From assembly GCA_004352715.1 (NCBI GenBank), contig SCFE01000005.1, forward strand, positions 2,593,019-2,657,018: a DNA stretch of 64,000 nucleotides, given 5' to 3'. Shown piece after piece: positions 24,401-38,800 of this stretch. Each line of letters begins with the position of its first letter. Within the stretch, counting starts at the first letter, position 1. The DNA comes from Hofstenia miamia (lineage: Eukaryota > Xenacoelomorpha > Acoela). A model generated the notes under the pieces. That model worked only from the letters and a program-made list of their open reading frames with translations. It searched no databases and was not told where the DNA came from. The position numbers were made by a program, and so were the translations under genes.

Positions 24401-27400
24401 TCATCACAAATATTTACAATCACATGGGAATCCATTCACCAATGGATAGGCCTAAGCCAATATATAAAGATTTCTGAATGTGTTAATATATTTGGAAAAA
24501 TGTTGAAAAATATAGCGCTAAGTTTTGTCAAAACATTTAACATATTGAAGCCGAAAAATCTGGCTTGATCTTGAGGAAGCCTTAATTCAATTATTAACGT
24601 TATATCAATTATTTTTATTTCCCAATTAATTATTTTTTGAACAACTTACATTTTATAGTACGCGCTTTAACAGTATTGGACCATTCGCCATGCCCTTTCG
24701 ACGTGAATGCTCTTACCTAAGACACACTTAAGTGTTAATATGAAAAAACCATACCCTAAAAAAGTAAGTCGCATTTTTTTTAAGGCCATCATAACGAGCT
24801 CCTTTTGGAGCATCTCCGGTCGATGTAGTTGGAAATACTTGCGGAAATTGTTGCTCCTTTTCAAACCTATCTATCCCAGTAGACCATCGAGTTATTTCGT
24901 ACTTCGTGATTCGGCCATTGGGCACGGAAGGAGCCTTCCACATAAATGTCACACTGGAATAATCCGAGCAAATAGCTCTCAGGGTAGTTGGTGCATTAGG
25001 TTCTAAATATAATATACATCATGCCAGATTATCGCTTGTATATATATATATAAATAGACGAAAAATACATGGAGGGATAGATTTTGAGACATCCTAAATA
25101 AAGTTAGTTTTTATGTTAATCAGCAATTAACATATATTGGGATTTCTGTGAACTGTAATTTTCCTGGTTGTAAGTTAAAGGGACTTAAGGTCTAAAGCGT
25201 TCAATGATACTACTGAAAAGAGTAAAACAAAGAAAACTTGTTCAGCTCGTCAAGTGAGGCCACCTAGTTACTTCAATTTTATGTTTAAAATCCAGAATTA
25301 TCGATGATTCCCTCAAACAAAAAAAATGTTATTGAAGATGCCATTTTCGTACATTTCAAGAGTTTTTTTTTCGTTAGGGATTGTTAGACATGCGTAAACG
25401 TTGTTATTGTTAATCTATTATTAGTTATTAAAATAAGTATGAATTAAAGCAAAAATTCAAAGAATTCATATATTTACGAGCTTCATCAGTAAGAGCTTCA
25501 ACTGGATCCGACCAATCACCGTGGCTGAAGGCTGTCATTGCTTGAACTCGAAAATAATACTTTGTGTAGGCGCGCAACAATGTTTCGGTATGTTCTGTCA
25601 CTTTCGCTTGTTCTAGGAATTTATATATTAAAACAATATTAGTTATTTTATTCAATAATGTAATAAAATAGTAGATCAAGTGAATCAAGCAGTCGTTGCT
25701 CGAATAACGTTCATGGCATCATTCAAGATTCAAAATATTGTTGATATTTACCGCAAACAAATACATTACCAACGAAAATATAAAATGATTTCACATAGGT
25801 ATTTACTGCAATGAATCACTTAAACAAAGTCATTAGTCCTATTTTTATTTAGCGTTTTTACGCATGTCATTTATTTTCTTTAATACTGATCAAATAGCTT
25901 CGAAATTTGGCAGAAAGCTTCTGTTAACATAGAAAATTAAATAACCATTGTGATATTCTATATTGTTAGCATATTTTTTGCTGACATCAGCACTTTTCAA
26001 CACAAGCTTAGCAAGATATGCAATTTCGTTTAAGATCACACATTAAATGTAACGATGTAATTTCCTTTTATTTTTTACCTGTGAGACAAATTGTACTGCA
26101 CTATACCTATATTCCCCTGTGCTACCCAAATTGGATCAAAGAAATGCACCATGGGAAATAAAATGAGCTAAATATTAAACAAAAAACTTCATCATAAAAA
26201 TATGCGAGTACTACCCTCTGAAAATTGTGCATGATATTTTTTGGGCAAAGATATTGAAGCAATTATTTCTTCAGGAAATGAATAAAACAAATTTACTGTG
26301 ATCAAAATTAGCTGTGCGGCTTCAGCTAATCACACTTTTCTTTTTTAAGATATATGGTCTAGGAGAGAGTAAGGGACAATTTAACCTTAAACGGTCTACT
26401 TTCTTTTAAAAGAACAAAACATTTTTTTCAAATAATCAACAAATTTGCTCCAAGCATATTATGAAATTTTGAATTCCTGAGATATGGATACATCTAAAGA
26501 GGAACGATCTCGAACGCAATGGCGAAAATTTGCACTAAGGTGTATTTCTGTGCCAGAAGCACTTGAGAAGATTAACTATTTTTAAAGAAAATTTTAATAT
26601 TTAAAAAAATCTTTCTATTCTTTCCATTCCAAGACCTTAGGTAATCAGCACATGGAAAGTGTATTCTAGAAAAAAAAACTTGAGTCTTGCCCTATATTTA
26701 GCTATTTTCACCATAAATGTTTGTCACTTGCATTGCAAAGTTCCAGCTTGCAATTTCTCAGCAACAAAAACCAATGATTTGTATTTACTAAAATGCAGAT
26801 GCGCTTATTTTAGTGAAAGACTCTGGGGAGGCATTCATAGAATTTATATCTTGACAAGTGAAACGCCTACATCATATATATATATATATATATNNNNNNN
26901 NNNNNNNNNATACGGAGCCATAGCTGCAGGGACGATAAAATTTTGATGAAGATATATAATTTATGTTCAAGACTTAACTGAAGAGCGTTGCCTAATTAGA
27001 ATTGTGTTACGAATTTACAATTTTACAGAACAATTTTTTNTAACCAATTCTAATAGAAATATAGATTTAAATTGAATTGATTTAAAAATTTAAATGAGAC
27101 AGAAATTGGTAACAAATTGTTACAGAATGAACATGTAATTATTCCAAGTGCTGGAAAAGAGTAAAACTAAAGCTGCATGCAATGCGATTAATAAACTGAA
27201 AAGACGAACTTTTTTTAAATGAATAGCATAAAATATATACCCTTGTTATATTCAGCTAAAAATTATTTACATAATTTGCAAAATATTAAAATAAATTATT
27301 TACAGTATATAGAAGTTCATAATCGCAAGAAATTGATAACCACCGATATGTTAACTCAGAAAATTTGAATGGTTAGGTAAAAAATTATAGGGTTAAGGAT

Positions 27401-30400
27401 ATTCTAGCCTAAGTAACTCAAAACGGCACTTCCAGCACAGCTTAGCATCGTTGCAATGCTTTTTAACTAAAACGAAAGGACTTCGGTAATTGACAATAAT
27501 TCTACCGTCTTCTCAAATTTAAGCATGATAAAAACAAGGGTGGAAAGTTTAATAAAACGTAAACTTCAAATAAGGTGTGTAAATTCGAAATTTTATAGTG
27601 TACAGAACCTGACTTCATTTATCAAACTTATTTCAATGATAATATAGATTTAATTAAAAGTTACAACTTTTGGATACATATTTCATATGCAGTATTACAG
27701 TAGTAAAATCCGAGCCCATTACGTGGTACACAACTGAAATTAAACATTTAGTCGTACTTATATACAAAAAATTATATCTACACTACATGTACCTATAGGC
27801 ATTACATATTTTGTTGGTTGTGTAGTATATAGTTTTAGCAGCAATACTAAAGAAATCAATGATTCACTAATAAAAATTCTTGAATTCATATAAGGTTTCA
27901 ACATTATCACGTTAGTATGAAGAAGCAGATATTTTATAACTACCAAATTTGAAACAGCAACTACATGTTCTATAATTGTAAATTTGAAAAATATTTACTA
28001 TTTCTCAGAGCATTAAAAATTAATCGCACGCCTTCAACAGTAAAAATAAGAGATATGAAAGCATAAATTTCCGTGTTTCTGTTAAATTTTGAAAAAATCA
28101 AACCATGCAACAAGCAAGTATTGTACGTGCTTCAAACGCAAGAGAAGATGAAATATAGTAGCACTTGCTGACATTCTATTTTAAAATAGCATAATTTCAT
28201 TTCAATGAAAGCTCTTCCAACACAAATTCGAACAGACCAAAATGATTTCATTTGAATAAATATAGTTATGTCTGTAATACATTTTTTTTCAAATAACCAA
28301 TTCTAATAGAAATATAATTTAAATTGAATTGATTTAAAAATTTAAATGAGACAGAAATTGGTAACAAATTGTTACAGAATGAACATGTAATTATTCCAAG
28401 TGCTGGAAAAGAGTAAAACTAAAGCTGCATGCAATGCGATTAATAAACTGAAAAGACGAACTTTTTTTAAATGAATAGCATAAAATATTTACCCTTGTTA
28501 TATTCAGCTAAAAATTATTTACATAATTTGTAAAATATTAAAATAAATTATTTACAGTATATAGAAGTTCATAATCGCAAGAAATTGATAACCACCGATA
28601 TGTTAACTCAGAAAATTTGAATGGTTAGGTAAAAAATTATAGGGTGCATTTCCGGGATAACTTTTTCGGAAAATGTCCTAAAATATTATTTCAATGACTT
28701 AAAACAGCATCGAAAAACAGCAAATTTATCAATCTACCCCAATTAGAATTCGATGAAGCAATATTACTTTACATATATATATATATATATAAAAAGATAG
28801 CTTATTGTAAAATGTAAATTTTAAAAATTAATAAATGAATTCTAAATTCGGGAGTAGTCGCGATTTTGATTAAATCATATTCTTCAGAAAAAAGAATTGT
28901 GTATCTATTTTCTGATGATGCAAGGAAAACATTTGTTTCTCATCAGAATTTTTCGAAAATTTTGCAGTCTATCTAAGGCGAGTTAACATAAAACATTGAC
29001 AAAGTTTGAAATACACTTGATACAATGGCTGATTCAAACAGCTAAAATATTTGTAAGGTAAATCAGCTTACTTGTACGAGCGGATTTGAACTCCTTATTA
29101 TCTGAAAACTGGACTTGATATCCAGTCACACGATCTTTTTCCTCATCACATGGCGCGCTTTGCCAAACATATTTTATTTCATGAGCATGTATTTCTTCGG
29201 CCTTCACTATCCCAGGAGTGTAGTTTAAGACTAAAATATTTCTTATAAAATTACTATGATTTTAATTTTTGGATTTGAATAGAATACCTTCAAACATAAT
29301 AAGATAAATATAAAGAAACCATTAGAGCTACAGAGTTATATTACCAATTTGATATTAACTAAATGTATATATTTGAAAAGTCTTCTACTAAATTACATTA
29401 ACGCAATAACTGAGATGTGAAAATAATATAAAAAATTAAGATGGACATTTTGCACATTTGGCAAGTCATACATATGCTGCTTAAGAATTTTACCATTGCA
29501 TAAGAAAGGTAAATCAGTTATAATTCTAAGCTGTTAAGACATAATGTTTCTGTAAATCAATGTAACAGGTGGCTGGCGCGAAATAGTAAGAAAACGTGAA
29601 AATAACGCTAAATAATATTTCCCGTTTTTTCTATGGATATATATATAAGGGTGGTTCATGAAACTAGTTTTTGCTGTTTCAATGTCCACAGAACCTAATT
29701 TTATCCAGTACCAAATTTCACTAAGATTGCTTAAGAGGTTGCACACAAACGTATTTTTAAAATAACTCATTATTTACTGCTACTATGCACATTTGTATTT
29801 ATTTATTTTTAAAAACAATTATGCTGCTAATATAAGTGAATATATAAATATGAAAAACTAGCATTAAATTTCACTTATTCTTCCAATAAGTCAAGCTTCA
29901 AAGGGTCTGACACATGTTTTTTTGGTTTTCGTCTTTTGTTAGTATATTTTACATTTTTGAATGACTTCCGAAGTTTGGGGAATATTCCCATTCCGCCACA
30001 TTTCTTATTACAGCAGCAGATTATATTCTTTGCCTCTTTTTTAGAATATCAAGAATGGACTTACTACGTGAAGTGATCAAATTTTTTAAAAAATGCTTCC
30101 CATTTTACTTAAAACTTTTTAAACTTCAAAGACGTCTTGACAGCGAAGTTTTCAAAAAATTCTTCATCCTATTTGTCATTATTTGGAGCTCTGCTTAACA
30201 ATGGAGCGTAGTTCAAGTATTTAATAGACCAAAATCAAACTTCACAAAGAAAAACTTCACTCAGCATTAAATACTGAAGGACAAAAGCAAATATTTTCTC
30301 AGTGCTAACAAATTTACATGGTTGAGTCAATGGCAAAACAGATGAAAACAAAGCTAGCAGTACGCAGGTTGAATTTCGACAATTTTTTATATTATATTAG

Positions 30401-32828
30401 CAGCGCATTAATTTTTAGATAATATTTTTGAGAAAGACTAGTAGTGTTTTTTCAACCACATAAATTATATACTGTTGCTTCAGCCACAAAAGTTCTCAAA
30501 AGAATGACGGTTTAGCGCAGTGTGTAAACTTACTGCAAAGAAAACAAAACACGGTCCAAAATATCAAACATGTGAAAGAGCAATTTGTGGGTGGTGTTCT
30601 TCAGTTTTCAGATGGACTGTTACTGAATACAAAGTTAGGAAATGGTATATATTGTGCGTTTTCTGTAGTTAATTCATGCGTGTGTCCATTGACCCAAGGT
30701 GNTATATATATATAGGGCCGCACTCTTAAATAATTAACAAGATGGGTTCAAAATTTGAGCACTGTTTTTATGTTATAATTAATTAAATTTTATTTCTTCA
30801 CAAATAACATACAACACTCCACTCCACATCATAATGGAAATTTAACTGGTGGGTCTGGGGCCCAAATCGAATTTAACAATATGTATATATTATCTGCATA
30901 AGCCCAATATTAATCGTAATATGCAAAAAAATATTTTCAATCAAATTTATTGAAATTCTTTCGTGCATAAAAAAACAAAGACTTGCTATAAAAAATACAT
31001 GATTCGTAACAACTGGTGGCTGGCGCGAAATAGTAAGAAAACGTGAAAATAACGCTAAATAATATTTACCGCTTTTTCTATGGATATATATATAAGGGTG
31101 GTTCATGAAACTAGTTTTTGCTGTTTCAATGTCCACAGAACCTAATTTTATCCAGTACCAAATTTCACTAAGATTGCTTAAGAGGTTGCACACAAACGTA
31201 TTTTTAAAATAACTCATTATTTACTGCTACTATGCACATTTGTATTTATATATTTTTAAAAACAATTATGCTGCTAATATAAGTGAATATATAAATATGA
31301 AAAACTAGCATTAAATTTCACTTATTCTTCCAATAAGTCAAGCTTCAAAGGGTCTGACACATGTTTTTTTGGTTTTCGTCTTTTGTTAGTATATTTTACA
31401 TTTTTGAATGACTTTCGAAGTTTGGGGAATATTCCCATTCCGCCACATTTCTTATTACAGCAGCAGATTATATTCTTTGCCTCTTTTTAGAATATCAAGA
31501 ATGGACTTACTACGTGAAGTGATCAAATTTTTTAAAAAATGCTTCCCATTTTACTTAAAACTTTTTAAACTTCAAAGACGTCTTGACAGCGAAGTTTTCA
31601 AAAAATTCTTCATCCTATTTGTCATTATTTGGAGCTCTGCTTAACAATGGAGAGTAGTTCAAGTATTTAATAGACCAAAATCAAACTTCACAAAGAAAAA
31701 CTTCACTCAGCATTAAATACTGAAGGACAAAAGCAAATATTTTCTCAGTGCTAACAAATTTACATGGTTGAGTCAATGGCAAAACAGATGAAAACAAAGC
31801 TAGCAGTACGCAGGTTGAATTTCGACAATTTTTTATATTATATTAGCAGCGCATTAATTCTTAGATAATATTTTTGAGAAAGACTAGTAGTGTTTTTTCA
31901 ACCACATAAATTATATACTGTTGCTTCAGCCACAAAAGTTCTCAAAAGAATGACGGTTTAGCGCAGTGTGTAAACTTACTGCAAAGAAAACAAAACACGG
32001 TCCAAAATATCAAACATGTGAAAGGGCAATTTGTGGGTAGTGTTCTTCAGTTTTCAGATGGACTGTTACTGAATACAAAGTTAGGAAATGGTATATATTG
32101 TGCGTTTTCTGTAGTTAATTCATGCGTGTGTCCATTGACCCAAGGTGACCGTTCTTGGTAGTAATGCCTCCGGTTGCTTTTGAATTTGAGCTATTCTTTT
32201 ATATAGTTTTGTATTATTATTGAAATGCAATTCTAAGAAAAATAAAAAACATCAGCTCTTTGATACATATGAAATTTTGAGTTAATTCACCCATTCAACC
32301 GTTCTACATAACTCATGTTTTTACATTCTTCTATCTAACTACGATATGTCAAATAAGTTTGACTGCATTGAAAATTCAGCAATTGTGAATTATAAATCTA
32401 TCTGAGACAACTATTATATGCCAAAAACTTTCTAATGGGGCAACCCCTAACAAATATCAGATTTTCAATAAATTTTAGGTACTACGGCACACTGGACAAA
32501 AAGTAGTCATGTGGAGATGAAATTTTTCAAATTTATTTTTCACTCTCTATCCATGGACTATATATATATATNNNNNNNNNNNNNNNNNNNNNNNNNNNNN
32601 NNNNNNNNNNNNNNNNNNNNNNNNNNNNNNNNNNNNNNNNNNNNNNNNNNNNNNNNNNNNNNNNNNNNNNNNNNNNNNNNNNNNNNNNNNNNNNNNNNNN
32701 NNNNNNNNNNNNNNNNNNNNNNNNNNNNNNNNNNNNNNNNNNNNNNNNNNNNNNNNNNNNNNNNNNNNNNNNNNNNNNNNNNNNNNNNNNNNNNNNNNNN
32801 NNNNNNNNNNNNNNNNNNNNNNNNNNNN

Positions 32829-32864
<36 letters not shown>

Positions 32865-35800
32865 AGCAATTGCTCAGATACGCATTAATTTTATGCTTAA
32901 TAAATATTCTAGCCGTAAATTTGTACAGAGAAAACTATTTTCACTTAAAATTTTATTAAATATTTATCTTATTATTATAATTTAAAGAAACTTTAAGAAA
33001 TCTATGAAATTAATTGTCGATTCCGTATTAACTAATTTAAATTTAAGGATATTATCCAAAATTCGCTGATTAATAATTACAAAATAATATGATTATACAT
33101 TAGATGCATAATTCTCCGCAACAATGCCTCTGAGATATCATCTGTCAATCACCAGTGGTCCTTGGTTTATTAGCGAAGGAGAGAAAAATCGATTGGCGCT
33201 CTCTATATCAATGCCTTGATTTATAATGAACACGTTGAAAATTTACAATTTTGAGAGAATAATTTAATCTCCTAATAAAGAAAATAATTGAATTATGGCT
33301 AATATTGCAGTAAATAATTTGGTTTTAAATCTGCTTTACTATTAATCCAAAGATGTGTTATAGATATTTATCTATTTTTGATTAACATTTGAATAATAGA
33401 ATATTATTAGACGAAAAAAACTGCTGAAGAATAAATTTGAAATTCTTAACGGTAATTTTGTCATATAGGTTAAATATTTACAAACAATATTGAATAGCAA
33501 ATATTTATAGAGAGAAGCACAACCTCAATGCCATTTTTTAAAACTGTGACTTAATTTCTAGTGACCATGTAAAAAATCTTTCATGAATTAGTTTGTACTT
33601 TACAAATAAATTTGCTTCAACTCTCAAAATTGAATAAGAAATTAAAATGTATAATAAATTAGCAAGAATATTTAATTTTGTTCAGTAATTACAAATATTA
33701 TCACAGTATTTTTAAACATTCAAATTCTAATTCTACTAAGCTTAGTAAAATATTATATGGAAGCCAAAAAATCATTTGAAATTATAATAACTAAAATTAA
33801 ATATATGCAAAAATTATATAATTTAAAATGAACACTAAAATTCAATGAAATGCTGGCAAAACAAAGAAAAATTTAAAAAATGTGAAGATTTTATAAATAT
33901 ATAGTAATAGTGTAATTTTAATAGCAATTGAAATTTAAAATAAATATATATAAAACTGTAATTAAATGTAGTTGGTCAAACTATAACATACTAGCAACAA
34001 TACTTAAAAATTAGATAAAATTAGAAAACCACTAATTTTTAGAGAATATACTTAAGACTGTTTATTTACACTTTTCATATAAATTCCATAGACAATTTGT
34101 TTGCATAAATAAAACGGGATAAACACATTTAGTTAATTCATAAGTGAAATTATTATGAGTGCTTAGTAAATAGGCTTGAGTAGGACAAAATTGAAGTAAT
34201 CCAAATGATACATGTATTTAATCTAAGCAATAAATTACAACCTATAAAATGTCATCACGTAAATCTGAAAATATTTATAAGTGCATCTTTTAAATCAAAG
34301 CTACTTATCGAGATTAGAAAATTATTTCCTATTCAAGAGAATAAAATAAAATAATTAATTTTAAAAACAAATATTATTGATTGACCGTTTACAACACTGA
34401 TTAACAAGCCTTACAACTTAATGAAATTTCAAATGCTTTTGAAAAAAGTATTTGCTTTAAATAAATAATTAAAATTTGCTAACATGGATTCTATTGATGA
34501 CGTATACTTCAAAAAGAATCATCGCAAATTCAATCATGGATTTTATAATCAGTATTTGCGGTGGTGATAGTTATATTTCCATGTTGTTCTTTGGAAGCAT
34601 CGATTGACAGTGCGAAATAAGAGACGGAAATATTTGCACAGGTGTCAAATGGAATCATTCCTAATCAATAAAATGCTAGGGAGCATAACTTTGTAGAAAA
34701 CATAAATTACATAGTTTTTATTGCCAAAGTCCTTTGTAGTGAAATTTGTATTTCAAATGGTTACAATTCAACAGGAAAATACTGCATAAAACACAATTTT
34801 GTAAGTAATTGATATTAATTTTTTGAAGCTGTTGACTGAAAAGTTATTCAAGCATAATATAGTAAGCACTTAACGATTACATAGGGTCTAAGAAAACGCC
34901 AAGACATATGTATTTTGAAAATCAAGTTTTTCAGGCAACTTTAAAATAACACATGTGGCATGTACAAAATTAATTAGAATCCTTTTTTAAAGAAATTAGA
35001 ATAAAATATTGCGATTCACATTCACGTATGCGAAAAAATTATTTGAGAAATATCTTAACATATTTTTTCATTCAAGGTTAAGGATATATATGTTTCAGCA
35101 AATGAAGACAAAAAAGTAAATGGCTTTCAAAAAAGAAAAAATACATAAGAACTTTGTTGACTTTTTCCGAAATATCTTCCAATATATAATGTACCTACAC
35201 AATATGACATAAATTATTAATGTAATTCATTTACCAACATATCTTGTAAATGCAACAAAAGAGAGTCTTGCACTTAGGGATTGAATTGAAGGGCACATAT
35301 AGTTAAAACTAAGAAGACCTTTCAAATAAAAAACATTGGATTTATTTAAGCGCATCTGATAATAAAGAAATCTCATTCGTTTTTAAATTAAAGAAACCTT
35401 AAAAGCTTCTTTTATTAATTGGCGTTAAATTAGATAGACCACGTGTCTCTAATTAAAACATCAGAGCAAAATTTCAGATTCCAAGAATATTTTCATTATC
35501 ATGTTTTGTCACATTAATGAATATCTACAAAGTTGGACTAATCTTAAATAGAAATATAAATATTGTATATAAAGCAATTTATGAAAATGTGTGGCAAATG
35601 GAATAAATACTAAATATACAATATTGTAATAAATAAAGTAGTCGATGTCCATATGATTAAAATTCCATCATAAAATTCTGGATTAATTCTTAGGAAGTCA
35701 AAACATGGCTTCGTAATGACAAAGACATTTATTTTAAGTTGATAAGGAAAAAGTAATATTTATACCCATTGCAAAAATGAAAATGAAAATTGCTTAAGAT

Positions 35801-38800
35801 AGTCTATTTTACAAAAAATTTTTAAAAATACAATTAGTTGGCATAAATTCTAGATTAGAAAATGTTTACGAATATAGAGCCCAATCAAGTAGCTTTTTGT
35901 TACTTCTAAGTAGAGTTGGATTTACTAAAGACTTAATTTATATTAATAAGATTTGGCTCTAGAATGCTTTGCTGGAGATATTTTACTGAAAGATATATAA
36001 ATCAGCGCTGGTAACTAATTGAAATTTTATTGAGTAAATAAAAATCATACCATCGCAAAGTGTAACAACAGACTTGCTGGCTGTGTATCGTCCCACTCCA
36101 TTATCTGGCCTAATAACTTGAAGATAAAATGTGTAGTTGGTGTAAGGGAGCAGGTCTCCAACTGTAAGCTCACATGGATCGCAGTCGAATCCCTTATGCC
36201 CTTTAATTTCTAAATAAAATTCCCTTTAGAAAAAATTATTCTTATTTTGACCAATGCGACCTGGATGAATTTCATATTTAAGTTGATATAGTATTTGTCA
36301 AATATAAAATCCATTATAGAAAAATTCCATTTAAAATTACCAATTTCATGTAAAGCGATTGAACGCTTGAAAAATTCCAATGTAAATAACAGTGAGGGAA
36401 GAATTTATCTGTGATTATTCGGCAAACTAAAGCAAAAGAAACTGCTAAAGTCATTACGATAGTATTTGAAGCTCCAATAAAATGTTGGTTATGAGGCTCA
36501 GAGACCCCTTCTATTACATTCATCGAAAAAATCAATATTTTAAAGTTTGAAATAAATGTAGTGAATTATAGATAAAATAGATTCAAAAATATTTAGAAAA
36601 GGAATAATATCAGAAAAATATATTTGAAGTGACGAAAAGGAAGTTGAAAAAGAAAACTGTTATCAATTACAAGCATACGAAACAACTGTGTTTCAATTAA
36701 GGAGTATTATTTCTTTTCATCATTTAACCATCTTACAACTACAAAAAACGAATACACCGCAGAAATGGATTGGCTAAAAGCAGTTAATGATATTTACATT
36801 ATTATTTAACGATACTTGTTGTGTTTGTAATGGAAAGAGTGAATAGCCTGCTAATGCTTGCATAAATGCAATCTCTCCAATTATTGATTTTAAGATGATT
36901 ATTCCTTGTCAAACTGACATATTATTGAGGTTGGCAATTATCAAGCGTGAAAATAAATGTTACAATACAGTGCAAGAATGTGACAACTGCAACGATTTGA
37001 TTCATAACGTCAGCGGAAGACGCTGTTCTTGTTGTCAATTTGACAGAACTATTAAAAATATCAATAATTTATAAAAATACGAAAGAAAAGAATTATCGAA
37101 GATTAAAAAATTGATTTTAACTAGAACACTATCATCGTTGTGGCATGCATACTTTGATGGCAGTTCAATAGAATTTCTTGAAATCGAAATTGAATCCATC
37201 ATTATACAAGTATTCATAACTGTTTTTAATCGTAGCCAAAGGACTGAGAAGGGTGGGGTTCTCAACACTACCTTAGGAATTCTTGACGTTAATTAACAAG
37301 GTAAATACAAAAAATTTATTGAACAAAAGATGAAATGAAAACATTTTTACATTACTGTTGTTCTATATCTATCTAATCACCTACAATAATGAACTCGATT
37401 TTGTTGTGATTCTATACACTCTTTGCATTAGGTGTTACCCTGCTTTGAATGTGCTTATAATATTAAATAGTTAATTAAGGAGGGTCATATGCTAAATTTG
37501 TGAATAAAAATCATTTTACCAATGTATAATGATCACATTTATTACTTATTTTGTTCCTAAAATAATAAAGACACAACATATGGTTTGTTTAAAGTTTATT
37601 CATTTATTAAATATATAATACAGCCCATTGAAATCCCCGTGGTATAGCACGGACAGTTTCCTAGTTGATAATTAAAATCATGGAGTACTGAATTGAACTA
37701 ATAAGTAACCATGTGTATGCATTGCTTTCCCTTAGTTTATTCAAAGTGGTGACACATGATAAGGTTATTTGCAACCCCAGCTCTTCACTCTACCTCACTT
37801 CTATTAAAAACTATAAATTCACTATAAAAAACTCTTGATCAACGTTGTAAAACACAGTATCATCCCGAGACTGAGGTCAAGAATTGATACATTTGAATGT
37901 TAAAAAAAGAAATTTGAACATTACATTAAGAATATTGAAAAATATAGGATATTATATCACAAACAAAATATACAATGTATAAATAATTTATTAAGCATTA
38001 TTTATTCTATTCACATAATCTATTGATACTCTTAGTAAGTTATTCCGGTTAAATTAAAATTTCACGTTATTATACATTATAAGAATAACTGTTTAAAAGT
38101 TGTTGTTTGGTAGTAATGGCTTATTATGTTGCAAATTGCGGGAAGGATTAAAAAAATTACGTCTTAGATCGAAGATTTTGTTCCAAGAATTTCGCATAGT
38201 TGCGAACATTAATTGATTTACTACAAAATAATTTCTAAAAATTCCCATTAAAAGACTTGGGGAGGTATGTGTCAAATAATGTGGCACATGTTGAAGCAAG
38301 TTATAATTTCAATACCAGTTGGCGAAAGTGTGGAAATTGATGGCTTTCACTCAATGATTTTCTAGTAAGAATTGAAATAAAATAGGTCCTCCCAAATGTA
38401 TAAAAACACTTTTAGTTTTTACTTTTAAATTTCAAAATGCGGTATTATGAATAATTTAAGATGAAAATATTCGGAATTCTGTCTGAGATGATATACGTTG
38501 TAAAATTGAGTTGCAGCAGCGGTCTACGACAAGAACAAAGTTCATCAGCCACCAAATTTAATCAGAAATATTGTAAACTTTACTCTAAGACAGTTCCGCT
38601 GAATTTTATATTAAACTTTTCCTTAATTAAACACAACTAAATCTCAATGAGAAGTCAGTAACCAATTTAATAAATTCAGCCAACTCATATATTTTAAGCA
38701 CTCCCTTGGCGACAGCTTAATAAACGAAAATAAATAAAATATAACATAATTTAATCAATGCTGGATGCTAATATTTCTATGTCATTTCACTTTGGATTAA

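Noticed and set aside
24707-25006. Plus-strand open frame over the FN3-3 exon
   Set aside because: Antisense shadow of the FN3 domain.
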